Shown: piece by piece, positions 1-5,526 of the stretch
Position numbering within the stretch: position 1 is the first letter of the stretch
How the letters are laid out: every line of letters begins with the position of its first letter
DNA from: Dehalococcoidia bacterium
GTDB taxonomy: Bacteria > Chloroflexota > Dehalococcoidia > JACPQF01
DNA: 5,526 bases
Assembly (NCBI GenBank): GCA_030650265.1
Contig: JAUSEJ010000070.1
Location: 1 to 5,526, forward strand
Reading direction: 5' to 3'
Notes under the pieces: model-generated
What the model was told of the DNA's origin: nothing
What the model saw: the letters and a program-made list of their open reading frames with translations, nothing else
Databases searched by the model: none
Program-made: the position numbers and the translations under genes

Positions 1-553
1 TCATGAGCACGCCACATACCACCCAGGCTGACCGCCAGCCATAGACTGAAATGAGATAGGCGGCGAAGGGGGTCATCACTGCGCCGCCGAGAGAGGCTCC
101 CATTAATCCGATTGACACGGCCTTCCCCCGCTTGCGAATGAACCAGTTCGCGATAGAAACGTTGATAGGGAGATTCCCGCCGCAGGTCAAGCCAATGCCG
201 ATGACGAAGGCGCGTATCAGGTAGAATTGCCATATGGTCTGCATAAATCCGAGCGCGATAAAGCCCACACCAGTGATGGCAATGCCAAAGACCATGAGAA
301 GCCGCGCACCCCGCTTGTCGAGGATGGAGCCAATGAGGAGAGCCGCCAGCCCTTCGACGACAGTGCTGAAGGATAGCACACCCGATATCGCCGTCCTCGA
401 CCAGCCCATGTCTTCGCTAATGGGCTTGACGAACACGCCGAAACTGTACAATCTGAAAGTGACCATCACCAGACCAATGATGAAGCCAACGGCGACGATA
501 ACCCAGCCATAATAAAACTGCCCCCGGGCGATGGACCTAACCCTTGAGACCAT
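1..553 (-). CDS. MFS transporter, monocarboxylate/oxalate-formate antiporter-like (3' part missing)
   Basis: This is the N-terminal 184 residues of a major facilitator carrier; the gene continues past the window start. The start is ATG at 553-551, with AGGAGG on the minus strand (563-568) nine bases upstream. The protein opens MVSRVRSIARGQFYYGW and continues with hydrophobic segments typical of MFS helices 1-6. Between helices 2 and 3 it has the motif-A-like GSILDKRGAR. NWFIRKRGKA follows around residues 137-146 and YGWRSAW near the end. These features match the monocarboxylate/OFA branch of MFS, whose members move small organic anions across the inner membrane. The true substrate cannot be read from the sequence. 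The start lies inside the 3' end of the upstream MFS gene (17-bp overlap), so the two are probably co-transcribed and translationally coupled. About half the residues match the upstream paralogue by hand alignment. Confidence 0.88.
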   Translation of the reverse strand, partial: MVSRVRSIARGQFYYGWVIVAVGFIIGLVMVTFRLYSFGVFVKPISEDMGWSRTAISGVLSFSTVVEGLAALLIGSILDKRGARLLMVFGIAITGVGFIALGFMQTIWQFYLIRAFVIGIGLTCGGNLPINVSIANWFIRKRGKAVSIGLMGASLGGAVMTPFAAYLISVYGWRSAWVVCGVLM

Positions 554-1895
554 ACGCGAAACCCTCCTTCGGTGTCTTCTTTGGGGCCCGGGCGAAGTAA
601 AAGAGCACGGCAGCCAAGGCGTAAGCCGCAGCCAAGGATATGAAGGCAAACTCGTAACTCTGGAACGTATCGTAGACCCACCCGGCAAAGATTGGCCCTA
701 TAGCGCCGAAACCGACAGAGAACGGGGAGGCTATGGTGCGAATGGCGCCCAGAGAGAGACGACCGTAGTAGTTCGCCCACAATACTTCTCCGACAGGCCC
801 ATGCCCTGCCAGGCCGAACCCCAGGAAGATCGAGGTCAAGTAGATCAGCCAGAGGGTTGGCCACCGCGATAGCATTGCCAGCGCAACCGTTGCGAGAGCG
901 AGAAAGGCAAAGGCGGCCATGGCACAGTACCGCACGTGGATTCTGTCCATGACGAAGCCCCACAGTATCTTGGACAGGCCCAACGACACCGCATGGGCGC
1001 TATATACCGTGGCAGCGACGGCTTCCGTCAGGCCAAGGTCGGTCAGATACGGATAAAAATGAAGCGTCACCGCTGTACCACTCATGGCGGAAAAGCCGAA
1101 AGCCACAATGGTGAGCCAAAGGGTGCGAGTCCGCAACGCTTCGCCACGGGTCCACGTTTCCTCCCCCACGGGGGACAGGACGCCGGGGACAGCAATCGAT
1201 CCTTCGTCCTTAGAGCCCCCGACCCCTGTCCCCTGTCCCCCAACCCCCACGTCAAGCCTGGCGGAAGCGCCATCCGGCAATAGGCCAACGTCTTCGGGTC
1301 GCCTTTTCATGAATAATGCTACCGGTAGGATTACCAATACCCAGACGGCGGCGCCCAAGATTATCCAGGCCGTCCGCCAGCCGTAGGTCGCGATGAGGAA
1401 TGTACCAACAGGCGATATCGCCACACCGCCCAACGATACCCCCGCCAGACTGAAGGCCACAGCCTTCCCTCGACTACGAATGAACCAGTTGGAGACAGCT
1501 ACGCTCACGACAATGGGACCGGCACAGGCGAGACCGATGGTAATGGCAAGCCCGCGAATGAGATACATTTCCCAGATGCCGTGCACAAAGGCGAGAGCGG
1601 CAAACCCTGCCCCGCCGACCACAGCACCAAAGATCATGACTCCCCGGGCGCCTCTCTTGTCGATGATTGGGCCCACAAGAGGAGAGATGAGACCCTCCAC
1701 GACGAAACCGACGGAGTGGACGCTGGAAAACATGGCTCTCGTCCAGCCAAGCTCTTCGGTCATGGGCTTGAAGAACACACCAAAACCGTATGTTCTCAGG
1801 CTTACCAACACGGCCTCGCTGATAAAGCCAATGGCAACAATCATCCAGCCGTAGAAGAATCGCCCTCGAGTCATAGCCACAGCTCTCGCGACCAT
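537..1895 (-). CDS. MFS transporter, monocarboxylate/oxalate-formate antiporter-like, complete
   Basis: This is a 452-residue inner-membrane carrier with the usual 12-helix MFS length. Helices 1-6 lie in about residues 16-195 and helices 7-12 in about 258-435. Motif A appears as GPIIDKRGAR (75-84), with a weaker second-half version, GFVMDRIHVR (313-322). ANYYGRLSLGAIR (374-386) between helices 10 and 11 is typical of this branch. The start is placed at ATG 1895 because AAGGA lies seven bases upstream and because the opening MVARAVAMTRGRFFYGW aligns with the start of the downstream paralogue. A GTG at 1958 would add 21 charged, unconserved residues and has no clear ribosome site. The central cytoplasmic loop (about 196-255) contains a glycine-rich stretch, DVGVGGQGTGVGGSK, whose DNA carries an inverted repeat. 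Substrate is unknown; an organic acid is a family-based guess. The gene is divergent from the crotonase gene. Confidence 0.93.
   Translation of the reverse strand: MVARAVAMTRGRFFYGWMIVAIGFISEAVLVSLRTYGFGVFFKPMTEELGWTRAMFSSVHSVGFVVEGLISPLVGPIIDKRGARGVMIFGAVVGGAGFAALAFVHGIWEMYLIRGLAITIGLACAGPIVVSVAVSNWFIRSRGKAVAFSLAGVSLGGVAISPVGTFLIATYGWRTAWIILGAAVWVLVILPVALFMKRRPEDVGLLPDGASARLDVGVGGQGTGVGGSKDEGSIAVPGVLSPVGEETWTRGEALRTRTLWLTIVAFGFSAMSGTAVTLHFYPYLTDLGLTEAVAATVYSAHAVSLGLSKILWGFVMDRIHVRYCAMAAFAFLALATVALAMLSRWPTLWLIYLTSIFLGFGLAGHGPVGEVLWANYYGRLSLGAIRTIASPFSVGFGAIGPIFAGWVYDTFQSYEFAFISLAAAYALAAVLFYFARAPKKTPKEGFAYGLKG
563..568 (-). promoter_or_regulatory. Ribosome binding site of the downstream MFS gene
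   Basis: The minus strand reads AGGAGG nine bases before ATG 553. It lies inside the coding end of the upstream MFS gene. It fixes the start of the downstream carrier and supports coupled translation of the pair. Confidence 0.75.
1171..1240. repeat. Inverted GGGGACAG/CTGTCCCC repeats inside the MFS coding sequence
   Basis: GGGGACAG occurs at 1171-1178 and again at 1185-1192. Its reverse complement CTGTCCCC occurs at 1226-1233 and 1233-1240, the two copies sharing one base. The arms could fold into a stem-loop in DNA or mRNA. The segment encodes most of the variable cytoplasmic linker of the upstream MFS protein, including VPGVLSPVG on one side and GVGGQGTGVGG on the other, and the reading frame stays open throughout. 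It could be a small repeat inserted in frame, or simple low-complexity drift in an unconstrained loop. Confidence 0.6.
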
Positions 1896-2057
1896 TCGTC
1901 TGTCCTTGTACAATATTCTTGCTTTCGCAATTAGGATCGACCGCCACGAGCGCAGCACCCGGAGCTAGAGGAAGCATCGTTGGTTCGCCCGGATAGTAGC
2001 ATGAAACTCCTCGCAGAGCAACAGCGTGCTGAGGCCCGAACACCAGTTTCAGCGTTT

Positions 2058-2078
2058 ACCAGAACCGAGAACTGGTTC
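2058..2078. promoter_or_regulatory. Overlapping short inverted repeats, possible operator
   Basis: Two interlocking dyads occur here. ACCAG (2058-2062) pairs with CTGGT (2072-2076), and GAACC (2062-2066) pairs with GGTTC (2074-2078). A further ACCAGTTTC at 2042-2050 resembles the inverse of GAACTGGT at 2069-2076. Repeated half-sites between divergent genes can mark a regulator site. The arms are only five bases long, so chance is possible. Confidence 0.3.
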
Positions 2079-2111
2079 GATGGCCGTGTTGACAGGCATG
2101 ATGACTAGTAA

Positions 2112-2162
2112 GACCTACACGATGCCGACTAACTATGTGTTAGGTCAAAACCAACTGCTAAC
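2112..2162. promoter_or_regulatory. Nested palindromes upstream of the crotonase promoter, possible operator
   Basis: CTAAC (2129-2133) and GTTAG (2139-2143) form a perfect dyad with a five-base spacer. A third CTAAC lies at 2158-2162. Around the core, GACCTACAC (2112-2120) is nearly the reverse complement of GTGTTAGGTC (2137-2146), differing by one extra T. The group ends 15 bases before the -35 box of the rightward promoter, a position suited to a transcription factor. No regulator gene is present in the window, so the factor is unknown. Confidence 0.4.
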
Positions 2163-2177
2163 GAACGAGACAGACTA

Positions 2178-2206
2178 TTGACACGTCCTGCCGATGCTGC
2201 TATGCT
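2178..2206 (+). promoter_or_regulatory. Sigma70-type promoter for the crotonase and radical SAM genes
   Basis: A perfect -35 box TTGACA (2178-2183) is followed by an exact 17-bp spacer and the -10 box TATGCT (2201-2206), which matches TATAAT at four of six positions including the first two and last bases. Transcription would start near 2213, leaving a leader of about 50 nt before the GTG start at 2262. Confidence 0.65.
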
Positions 2207-2250
2207 TGCCAAGATGGTCTAACCTGGCCAGCGAAGGCGATGCGGATCGA

Positions 2251-2256
2251 AGGAGG
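2251..2256 (+). promoter_or_regulatory. Ribosome binding site of the crotonase gene
   Basis: AGGAGG lies five bases before GTG 2262. It decides for a GTG start; the nearby ATG at 2240 is out of frame. Confidence 0.8.
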
Positions 2257-2261
2257 AGAAG

Positions 2262-3017
2262 GTGCCTGACAGTTGCATTCTAGTGGACAAGAGCGAGGGT
2301 ATTTGCACCATAACCTTGAACCGGCAGTCAGTCTTGAACGCGCTGAATGACGAGTTGCTGCGGGAACTGCGGGATGCGCTGCGGGAGGCCGATGGCGACG
2401 CCGAAGTCGGCGTAGTGATTCTCACCGGCGCCGGGCGGGCCTTTTCGGCCGGTGTGGACCTCAAGTTTCGCGGTAGCGAGGGGCAGACCCCTGACACCCG
2501 CGCCAATTTCAAAGCTCTGGCCAGGGAGACGCTGGCCACAATCGAGGGGCTCAGCAAGCCGGTGATCGCCGCGGTACATGGCTACGCCGTCACCGGCGCC
2601 CTGGAGTTGGTTCTCACCTGTGACCTGATCGTGGCCAGTGAAGAAGCCAAATTCGGCGACACCCATGCCAAGTTCGGCATGACGCCCCATTGGGGTGGAT
2701 CACAACGTTTGCCTCGTTTGATCGGGGCGATCAAGGCGCGGGAACTGATCTTCACTTCCCAACTTATTTCAGCAGGCGAGGCCGAGCGGATCGGCCTTGT
2801 AAACCAGGTCGTTCCAAGCGGGACCGTTGTGGAAGCGGCTCGCCAGTTGGCCGTCAAGATACTGGCCAACAGCCGTGACTCGGTCAGGATTCTCAAGCGC
2901 CTGATAAACGACGGCCTCAAGCTCGAAATGGAGGAAGCCCTCTGTTTGGAAGACACTCTAACGGAGCCAATCCCGGACCACCTGGAACGGGTGAAATCCT
3001 TCACGGGAAGACGCTAG
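2262..3017 (+). CDS. Crotonase-family protein (enoyl-CoA hydratase/isomerase), one catalytic Glu replaced
   Basis: This is a 251-residue crotonase-fold protein, close to the usual 255-260. Members bind acyl-CoA thioesters and stabilise an enolate in an oxyanion hole. Residues 6-27 (ILVDKSEGICTITLNR, then LNAL) are the typical opening. GRAFSAGVDLK (58-68) supplies the first oxyanion NH and the CoA site. HGYAVTGALELVLTCD (106-121) supplies the second, with Gly112 at the position of rat Gly141 and Glu115 at that of catalytic Glu144. Exactly 20 residues later, where rat hydratase has Glu164 in QPEILLG, this protein has His135 in FGDTHAKFG. The rest, WGGSQRLPRLIG (144-155) and ISAGEAERIGLVNQVVP (169-185), is normal. 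The GTG start has AGGAGG five bases upstream. Straightforward hydratase activity is therefore doubtful; isomerase, lyase, altered hydratase or acyl-CoA binding roles are possible. The gene lies 62 bp before the radical SAM gene and probably shares its transcript. Confidence 0.93.
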   Translation: MPDSCILVDKSEGICTITLNRQSVLNALNDELLRELRDALREADGDAEVGVVILTGAGRAFSAGVDLKFRGSEGQTPDTRANFKALARETLATIEGLSKPVIAAVHGYAVTGALELVLTCDLIVASEEAKFGDTHAKFGMTPHWGGSQRLPRLIGAIKARELIFTSQLISAGEAERIGLVNQVVPSGTVVEAARQLAVKILANSRDSVRILKRLINDGLKLEMEEALCLEDTLTEPIPDHLERVKSFTGRR

Positions 3018-3066
3018 ACACTTACCTCAGGCCTTTGTTTGCAGCGGCAAGCAAGAACTTGACAAA

Positions 3067-3072
3067 GAGGAG
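3067..3072 (+). promoter_or_regulatory. Ribosome binding site of the radical SAM gene
   Basis: GAGGAG sits seven bases before ATG 3080 and supports that start. Confidence 0.7.
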
Positions 3073-3079
3073 ATAAACG

Positions 3080-4483
3080 ATGACTCGAATTGACGATCTG
3101 GCGAAACAGTATCCTGCCATTCCCCGAGAACTCATCCTCAAATGGGAACTCTGGAACCGTGGTATCAATGACACCGATGACATCGACAAGATCAGCAAGT
3201 GGGTTCCGGCTGAAGGCACCTACCAGAATAAGTTCGATGAGGTTAGCCTGAAGGAACGGGTGACCCGGCGACCATCAAGGCTAAAGGACGGCCGCATACT
3301 TCGACCTAACTACTCCAACGCCTGCATGACAAAGAAGACTATAGCTGCCCCCATTGTCCTCAGCAAGGACACGCCGTATGAGTTCAGGGAATTCGGCGAT
3401 GGCAAGTTCGCCTTCTTTGAAGGAGAGGAAAAGGTCGACATAGACCTCTATTTTCCTCAACCCAAGGCGCGGGAAGGGGCAGAACCAGTCACCAGCAAGG
3501 GGACGCCAATTTCGCGTCTCCTACTGTCTCCTCGCAACTGCTTCGTCATAATGCCCGTGCGCCACTGCGAATATTTCGGCGTCGGTGAACAATGCAAGTT
3601 CTGCAACTTCAATACAGGCCAGGAAGAGATCCGCGCCCTCGGGCTTGGTCGCCCGGCCACAGAGAATCTGGACGAGACAGTCGAGGCCTATAAGATTCGC
3701 TCCTCCGAGGTCAGACTCGTCGAAGGCCGCTTCGAACTGGGCGGTTTTGCGAACTCGGAGAACGAGGAAAGAATACACACCAGTTTTGTCGAGAGAATAG
3801 CCAACGCCGCTCCCTACAAACCCTTCCTCCTTATCCATACCGAAGCCCTGACGCGGAAGGGCATGCAGAGATTGAAGGATGTTGGACTCGACTCCGTGAC
3901 CATTCAATTGGAGGTATGGGACCCGCAGGTGTTTGCCGAGATGTGTCCGGGGAAAGTCAAGCACATGTCGTATCAGGCCTGGCTGGACTCCATTAATGAT
4001 GCAGTGGACATCTTTGGCGTTGGCAACGTGGCCTGCAAGACCATCGGCGGTACAAGTCTCGTCGCCGAATCCGGGCATAAGACCTGGCAGGAAGCCCGGG
4101 ACACTCACATCGAACATATCCGCGAGATGTGCAGCATCGGCGCCATTCCCTCTCTTGGCTGCCTACGCTTGCCAGTTGGATCGGTATGGGGTGGCGATCC
4201 GTCTCTCCGGGAGAAGCTACCGCCAACAGAGTACTATTTGGACCTGTTCGGCCCTCACCATGAAGCCATGACGGAGCACGGCCTCTATGACAAATTGAAC
4301 AAGTTCATGTACTGCGGCTTCGATTGCGCCCAGACCGTCTACTGTGGGGACATCGGCATCTTCGAACGGGCCGGCGATTGGGGCCATTGGATGGCCGACG
4401 TCGTTCCGGACAAAGCGAACTGGCTACTCCAGTGGCTCGCCGAGATAGAATCGCCTGTGGAAGTAAAGGCAAAAGCCCAATAG
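3080..4483 (+). CDS. Radical SAM protein with CX8CX2C motif and N-terminal extension, function unknown
   Basis: This 467-residue cytoplasmic protein is judged to be a radical SAM enzyme, which uses a [4Fe-4S] cluster and S-adenosylmethionine to make a radical. The cluster cysteines are Cys163, Cys172 and Cys175 in RHCEYFGVGEQCKFCNFN, spaced CX8CX2C rather than the common CX3CX2C. ELGGF (219-223) is at the place of the SAM-binding GGE motif. The stretch LTRKGMQRLKDVGLDSVTIQLEVWD (257-281), then PGKVKHMSYQAWLDSINDAVDIFG (290-313), then ACKTIGG (318-324) follows the strand and helix order of BioB/HydE/Elp3-like TIM barrels. About 150 residues before the motif match nothing I recognise. Near the C-terminus, Cys412, Cys416 and Cys422 (CX3CX5C) could bind a second cluster. 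There are no signal peptide or membrane segments. ATG 3080 has GAGGAG seven bases upstream. It follows the crotonase gene by 62 bp, so a role in the same pathway is likely. Substrate and reaction are unknown. Confidence 0.88.
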   Translation: MTRIDDLAKQYPAIPRELILKWELWNRGINDTDDIDKISKWVPAEGTYQNKFDEVSLKERVTRRPSRLKDGRILRPNYSNACMTKKTIAAPIVLSKDTPYEFREFGDGKFAFFEGEEKVDIDLYFPQPKAREGAEPVTSKGTPISRLLLSPRNCFVIMPVRHCEYFGVGEQCKFCNFNTGQEEIRALGLGRPATENLDETVEAYKIRSSEVRLVEGRFELGGFANSENEERIHTSFVERIANAAPYKPFLLIHTEALTRKGMQRLKDVGLDSVTIQLEVWDPQVFAEMCPGKVKHMSYQAWLDSINDAVDIFGVGNVACKTIGGTSLVAESGHKTWQEARDTHIEHIREMCSIGAIPSLGCLRLPVGSVWGGDPSLREKLPPTEYYLDLFGPHHEAMTEHGLYDKLNKFMYCGFDCAQTVYCGDIGIFERAGDWGHWMADVVPDKANWLLQWLAEIESPVEVKAKAQ

Positions 4484-4497
4484 GGCGATCTACGAAT

Positions 4498-4548
4498 CGA
4501 TGTGGCCCTTGATCTGGCAGGGCTGATGCCAGATCAAGGGCCACATCG
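4498..4548 (+). terminator. Perfect 22-bp hairpin after the radical SAM gene, probable terminator
   Basis: The left arm 4498-4519 is exactly the reverse complement of the right arm 4527-4548, with loop GGGCTGA (4520-4526). It begins 14 bases after the TAG stop. No run of T follows on the plus strand (TAAGTTGATG), so it is not a textbook intrinsic terminator. A stem this long and perfect can still end or stabilise a transcript. It could also act as a transcript 3'-end barrier or be a mobile palindromic repeat. Confidence 0.6.
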
Positions 4549-4590
4549 TAAGTTGATGACACTATAGCGATTTGCAGAAGCATCTGGCAT

Positions 4591-4673
4591 CCGTAGGGTC
4601 CTTCCGAAGAATCCTTCTACTGAAGGACGCCCCGTGTGCCCCCGTGGCCGCCAGGGACGGCCGGCCGCTACGG
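4591..4673. repeat. GC-rich segment with CCGTAG/CTACGG ends, candidate dispersed palindromic element
   Basis: The 83-bp segment starts CCGTAG and ends with its exact reverse complement CTACGG. Inside, GTCCTTC (4598-4604) pairs with GAAGGAC (4622-4628), and CGGCCGGCCG (4659-4668) is self-complementary. The block is much richer in G and C than the AT-richer bases that follow up to the next start codon. This looks like a small non-coding repeat of the REP/MITE kind. With one copy in view its boundaries are tentative. Confidence 0.4.
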
Positions 4674-4719
4674 AGTGTGAAATGCTGTCGTAGACTTCTT
4701 TAATGGATGGTGAACTATT

Positions 4720-5526
4720 ATGGATAGGGACAACAAGCTGATTCGAGTAGACAAGGGGAGCGCTTCTCCCGTCACCCCGTATTCGATCTGGTCAATTACG
4801 AGTGGGTTCCTCGCCCATTTCCCGAAAAGCAGTTCTTATCAAAGGGATCACCACAATGCCGGCACGGCTAAGGTGCCGGTCAACTACAGCCTGATCGCCG
4901 GCGGTGGGCGAGTTATTCTCTATGACGTGGGCTGGCAAGATCCGCGCATCGTCAAGACAGCCGAGGTAGCGGATTGGGAGCCTATTGTCCTCCAACTCGA
5001 GAGGCTGGGAGTGAAGCCGGAAGATGTGGATGCCATCGTTCTGAGCCATGTCCATTTCGACCATGCCGGTCAACTCGGGCACTTCCCCAAGGCCACGGTA
5101 TATCTGCAGAAGGCCGAGATGGACTTCATTAAGTTCGTCCAGGGCTATCGAGAGGGACCAACGAAGGCCAGACTGCGGGGTTCCTTCTTGCGAGTCGATG
5201 CGGATACGCTGGCAGTCATCGAAAAGGAGGGAAGGTTGCAGTTGGTCGATGGGTACGGCGACCTGGGACCCGGGCTGCAAATCGTGCCGGCGCTAAACAC
5301 CCATTCTCCCGGCTGCCAGATGTTGGTAGTGAATACCGTCGCCGGCCCCATGGTTCTCGCTGGCGATGCGGTTTACGAGCGAGGCAACATCACACACGCC
5401 AACCCGATGGGAACGAACATGGGAAGCAACCTGGAGTGCATCCTGAACTTCGAGAAGATCATGGACCTTGCGGGCGGCAAGATAGAAATGGTGATACCCG
5501 CTCACGATCCTGCCATATTCTCCTAC
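4720..5526 (+). CDS. Metallo-beta-lactamase fold hydrolase, N-acyl homoserine lactonase-like (3' end missing)
   Basis: The frame is open from ATG 4720 to the window end, giving 269 residues with the C-terminus cut off. An in-frame TGA at 4711-4713 lies two codons (six bases) upstream, so the protein cannot begin much earlier. The ribosome site is weak (GGATGG or TGGTGA). The two-metal site is complete: SHVHFDHAG (109-117) gives His110, His112, Asp114 and His115; THSPG (194-198) gives His195; LAGDAVY (213-219) gives bridging Asp216; and IPAHDP (259-264) gives His262. Order and spacing resemble AiiA/AttM-type lactonases, which open the lactone ring of acyl-homoserine lactones and related compounds. 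Many relatives act on other lactones or esters, so the substrate is open. There is no signal peptide: the N-terminus MDRDNKLIRVDKG is polar. It stands 236 bp after the radical SAM gene, beyond a strong hairpin, and may have its own promoter, which I could not identify. Confidence 0.9.
   Translation, partial: MDRDNKLIRVDKGSASPVTPYSIWSITSGFLAHFPKSSSYQRDHHNAGTAKVPVNYSLIAGGGRVILYDVGWQDPRIVKTAEVADWEPIVLQLERLGVKPEDVDAIVLSHVHFDHAGQLGHFPKATVYLQKAEMDFIKFVQGYREGPTKARLRGSFLRVDADTLAVIEKEGRLQLVDGYGDLGPGLQIVPALNTHSPGCQMLVVNTVAGPMVLAGDAVYERGNITHANPMGTNMGSNLECILNFEKIMDLAGGKIEMVIPAHDPAIFSY

Larger units (their letters stand above)
1896..2261. other. Divergent intergenic region between the MFS pair and the crotonase gene
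   Basis: This 366-bp stretch contains no credible gene; the open frames crossing it are extensions or shadows of the MFS gene. It must hold the promoters for both directions. A rightward sigma70-type promoter is clear at 2178-2206. Palindromic sequences cluster at 2042-2078 and 2112-2162. No convincing leftward promoter is visible: a TATTGT at about 1911-1916 (minus strand) lies almost on the ribosome site and has no good -35 partner. Confidence 0.7.

Noticed and set aside
466..963. Minus-strand frame of 165 residues spanning the junction of the two MFS genes
   Set aside because: It is a shifted frame of the MFS coding sequence, rich in Arg, Cys and Leu, with no recognisable motif.
1908..1925. 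TATTGT on the minus strand as the -10 box of the MFS promoter
   Set aside because: It lies only a few bases from the ribosome site, so the transcript would lack its Shine-Dalgarno sequence, and there is no matching -35 box.
1896..1958. Longer start of the upstream MFS protein at GTG 1958
   Set aside because: The extra 21 residues have no counterpart in the paralogue, and there is no clear ribosome site before that GTG, whereas ATG 1895 has AAGGA seven bases upstream.
2089..2094. TTGACA as a second rightward promoter
   Set aside because: No acceptable -10 box lies 16-18 bp downstream; the pair at 2178-2206 is far better.
3059..3064. TTGACA just before the radical SAM gene, as a possible -35 box
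   Set aside because: A -10 box at normal spacing would fall inside the coding sequence, and the following bases serve as the ribosome site.
3521..4117. Minus-strand frame of 198 residues opposite the radical SAM gene
   Set aside because: The plus-strand frame carries clear radical SAM motifs; the antisense translation shows no domain.
4484..4719. A promoter for the hydrolase gene, e.g. TAGACT at about 4690-4695
   Set aside because: No matching -35 box is visible at proper spacing, so I do not claim one.
4792..5280. Open frame of 162 residues antisense to the hydrolase gene
   Set aside because: It is the mirror of a gene with complete metal-binding motifs on the plus strand and shows no domain of its own.

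Overview
The window holds five protein-coding genes from a bacterium with strong Shine-Dalgarno sites, one GTG start and moderately GC-rich DNA. Nothing in it fixes the taxon. The gene mix (paired monocarboxylate-type MFS carriers, a crotonase-fold enzyme, an unusual radical SAM protein and a lactonase-like metallo-beta-lactamase fold protein) resembles gene neighbourhoods of environmental, acyl-CoA-using bacteria. A Chloroflexota (Dehalococcoidia/SAR202-like) or deltaproteobacterial source is only a guess. There is no rRNA, tRNA, CRISPR array or recognisable transposase gene.

Minus strand, 1-1895: two MFS carrier genes lie in tandem and overlap by 17 bp. They are paralogues, with about 94 of 184 N-terminal positions identical by my hand alignment. 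The downstream copy runs off the window start. The upstream copy is complete and carries a glycine-rich central loop whose DNA contains an inverted repeat.

Divergent intergenic region, 1896-2261: this 366 bp region separates the MFS pair from the rightward genes. It has a good sigma70-type promoter (TTGACA, 17 bp, TATGCT) for the rightward genes and, upstream of it, nested palindromes that could be an operator.

Plus strand, 2262-4483: a crotonase-family gene (GTG start) is followed after 62 bp by a 467-residue radical SAM protein. The two probably form one transcript. The crotonase keeps the oxyanion-hole features and the first catalytic Glu but has His where the second catalytic Glu normally sits. 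The radical SAM protein has a CX8CX2C cluster motif, a long N-terminal extension and an extra C-terminal cysteine group. A perfect 22-bp inverted repeat with a 7-nt loop starts 14 bases after its stop codon and probably ends the transcript.

Plus strand, 4484-5526: after the hairpin comes a GC-rich stretch bounded by CCGTAG/CTACGG, possibly a small dispersed repeat. Then comes a metallo-beta-lactamase fold hydrolase of the AHL-lactonase type with all metal ligands visible, cut by the window end.

As a working model (inference), the locus imports an organic acid or related small molecule through the MFS carriers and processes its CoA ester or another derivative with the crotonase. The radical SAM and metallo-hydrolase proteins would supply less usual chemistry. 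The most unusual component is the radical SAM protein. I could not assign it to a named pathway.
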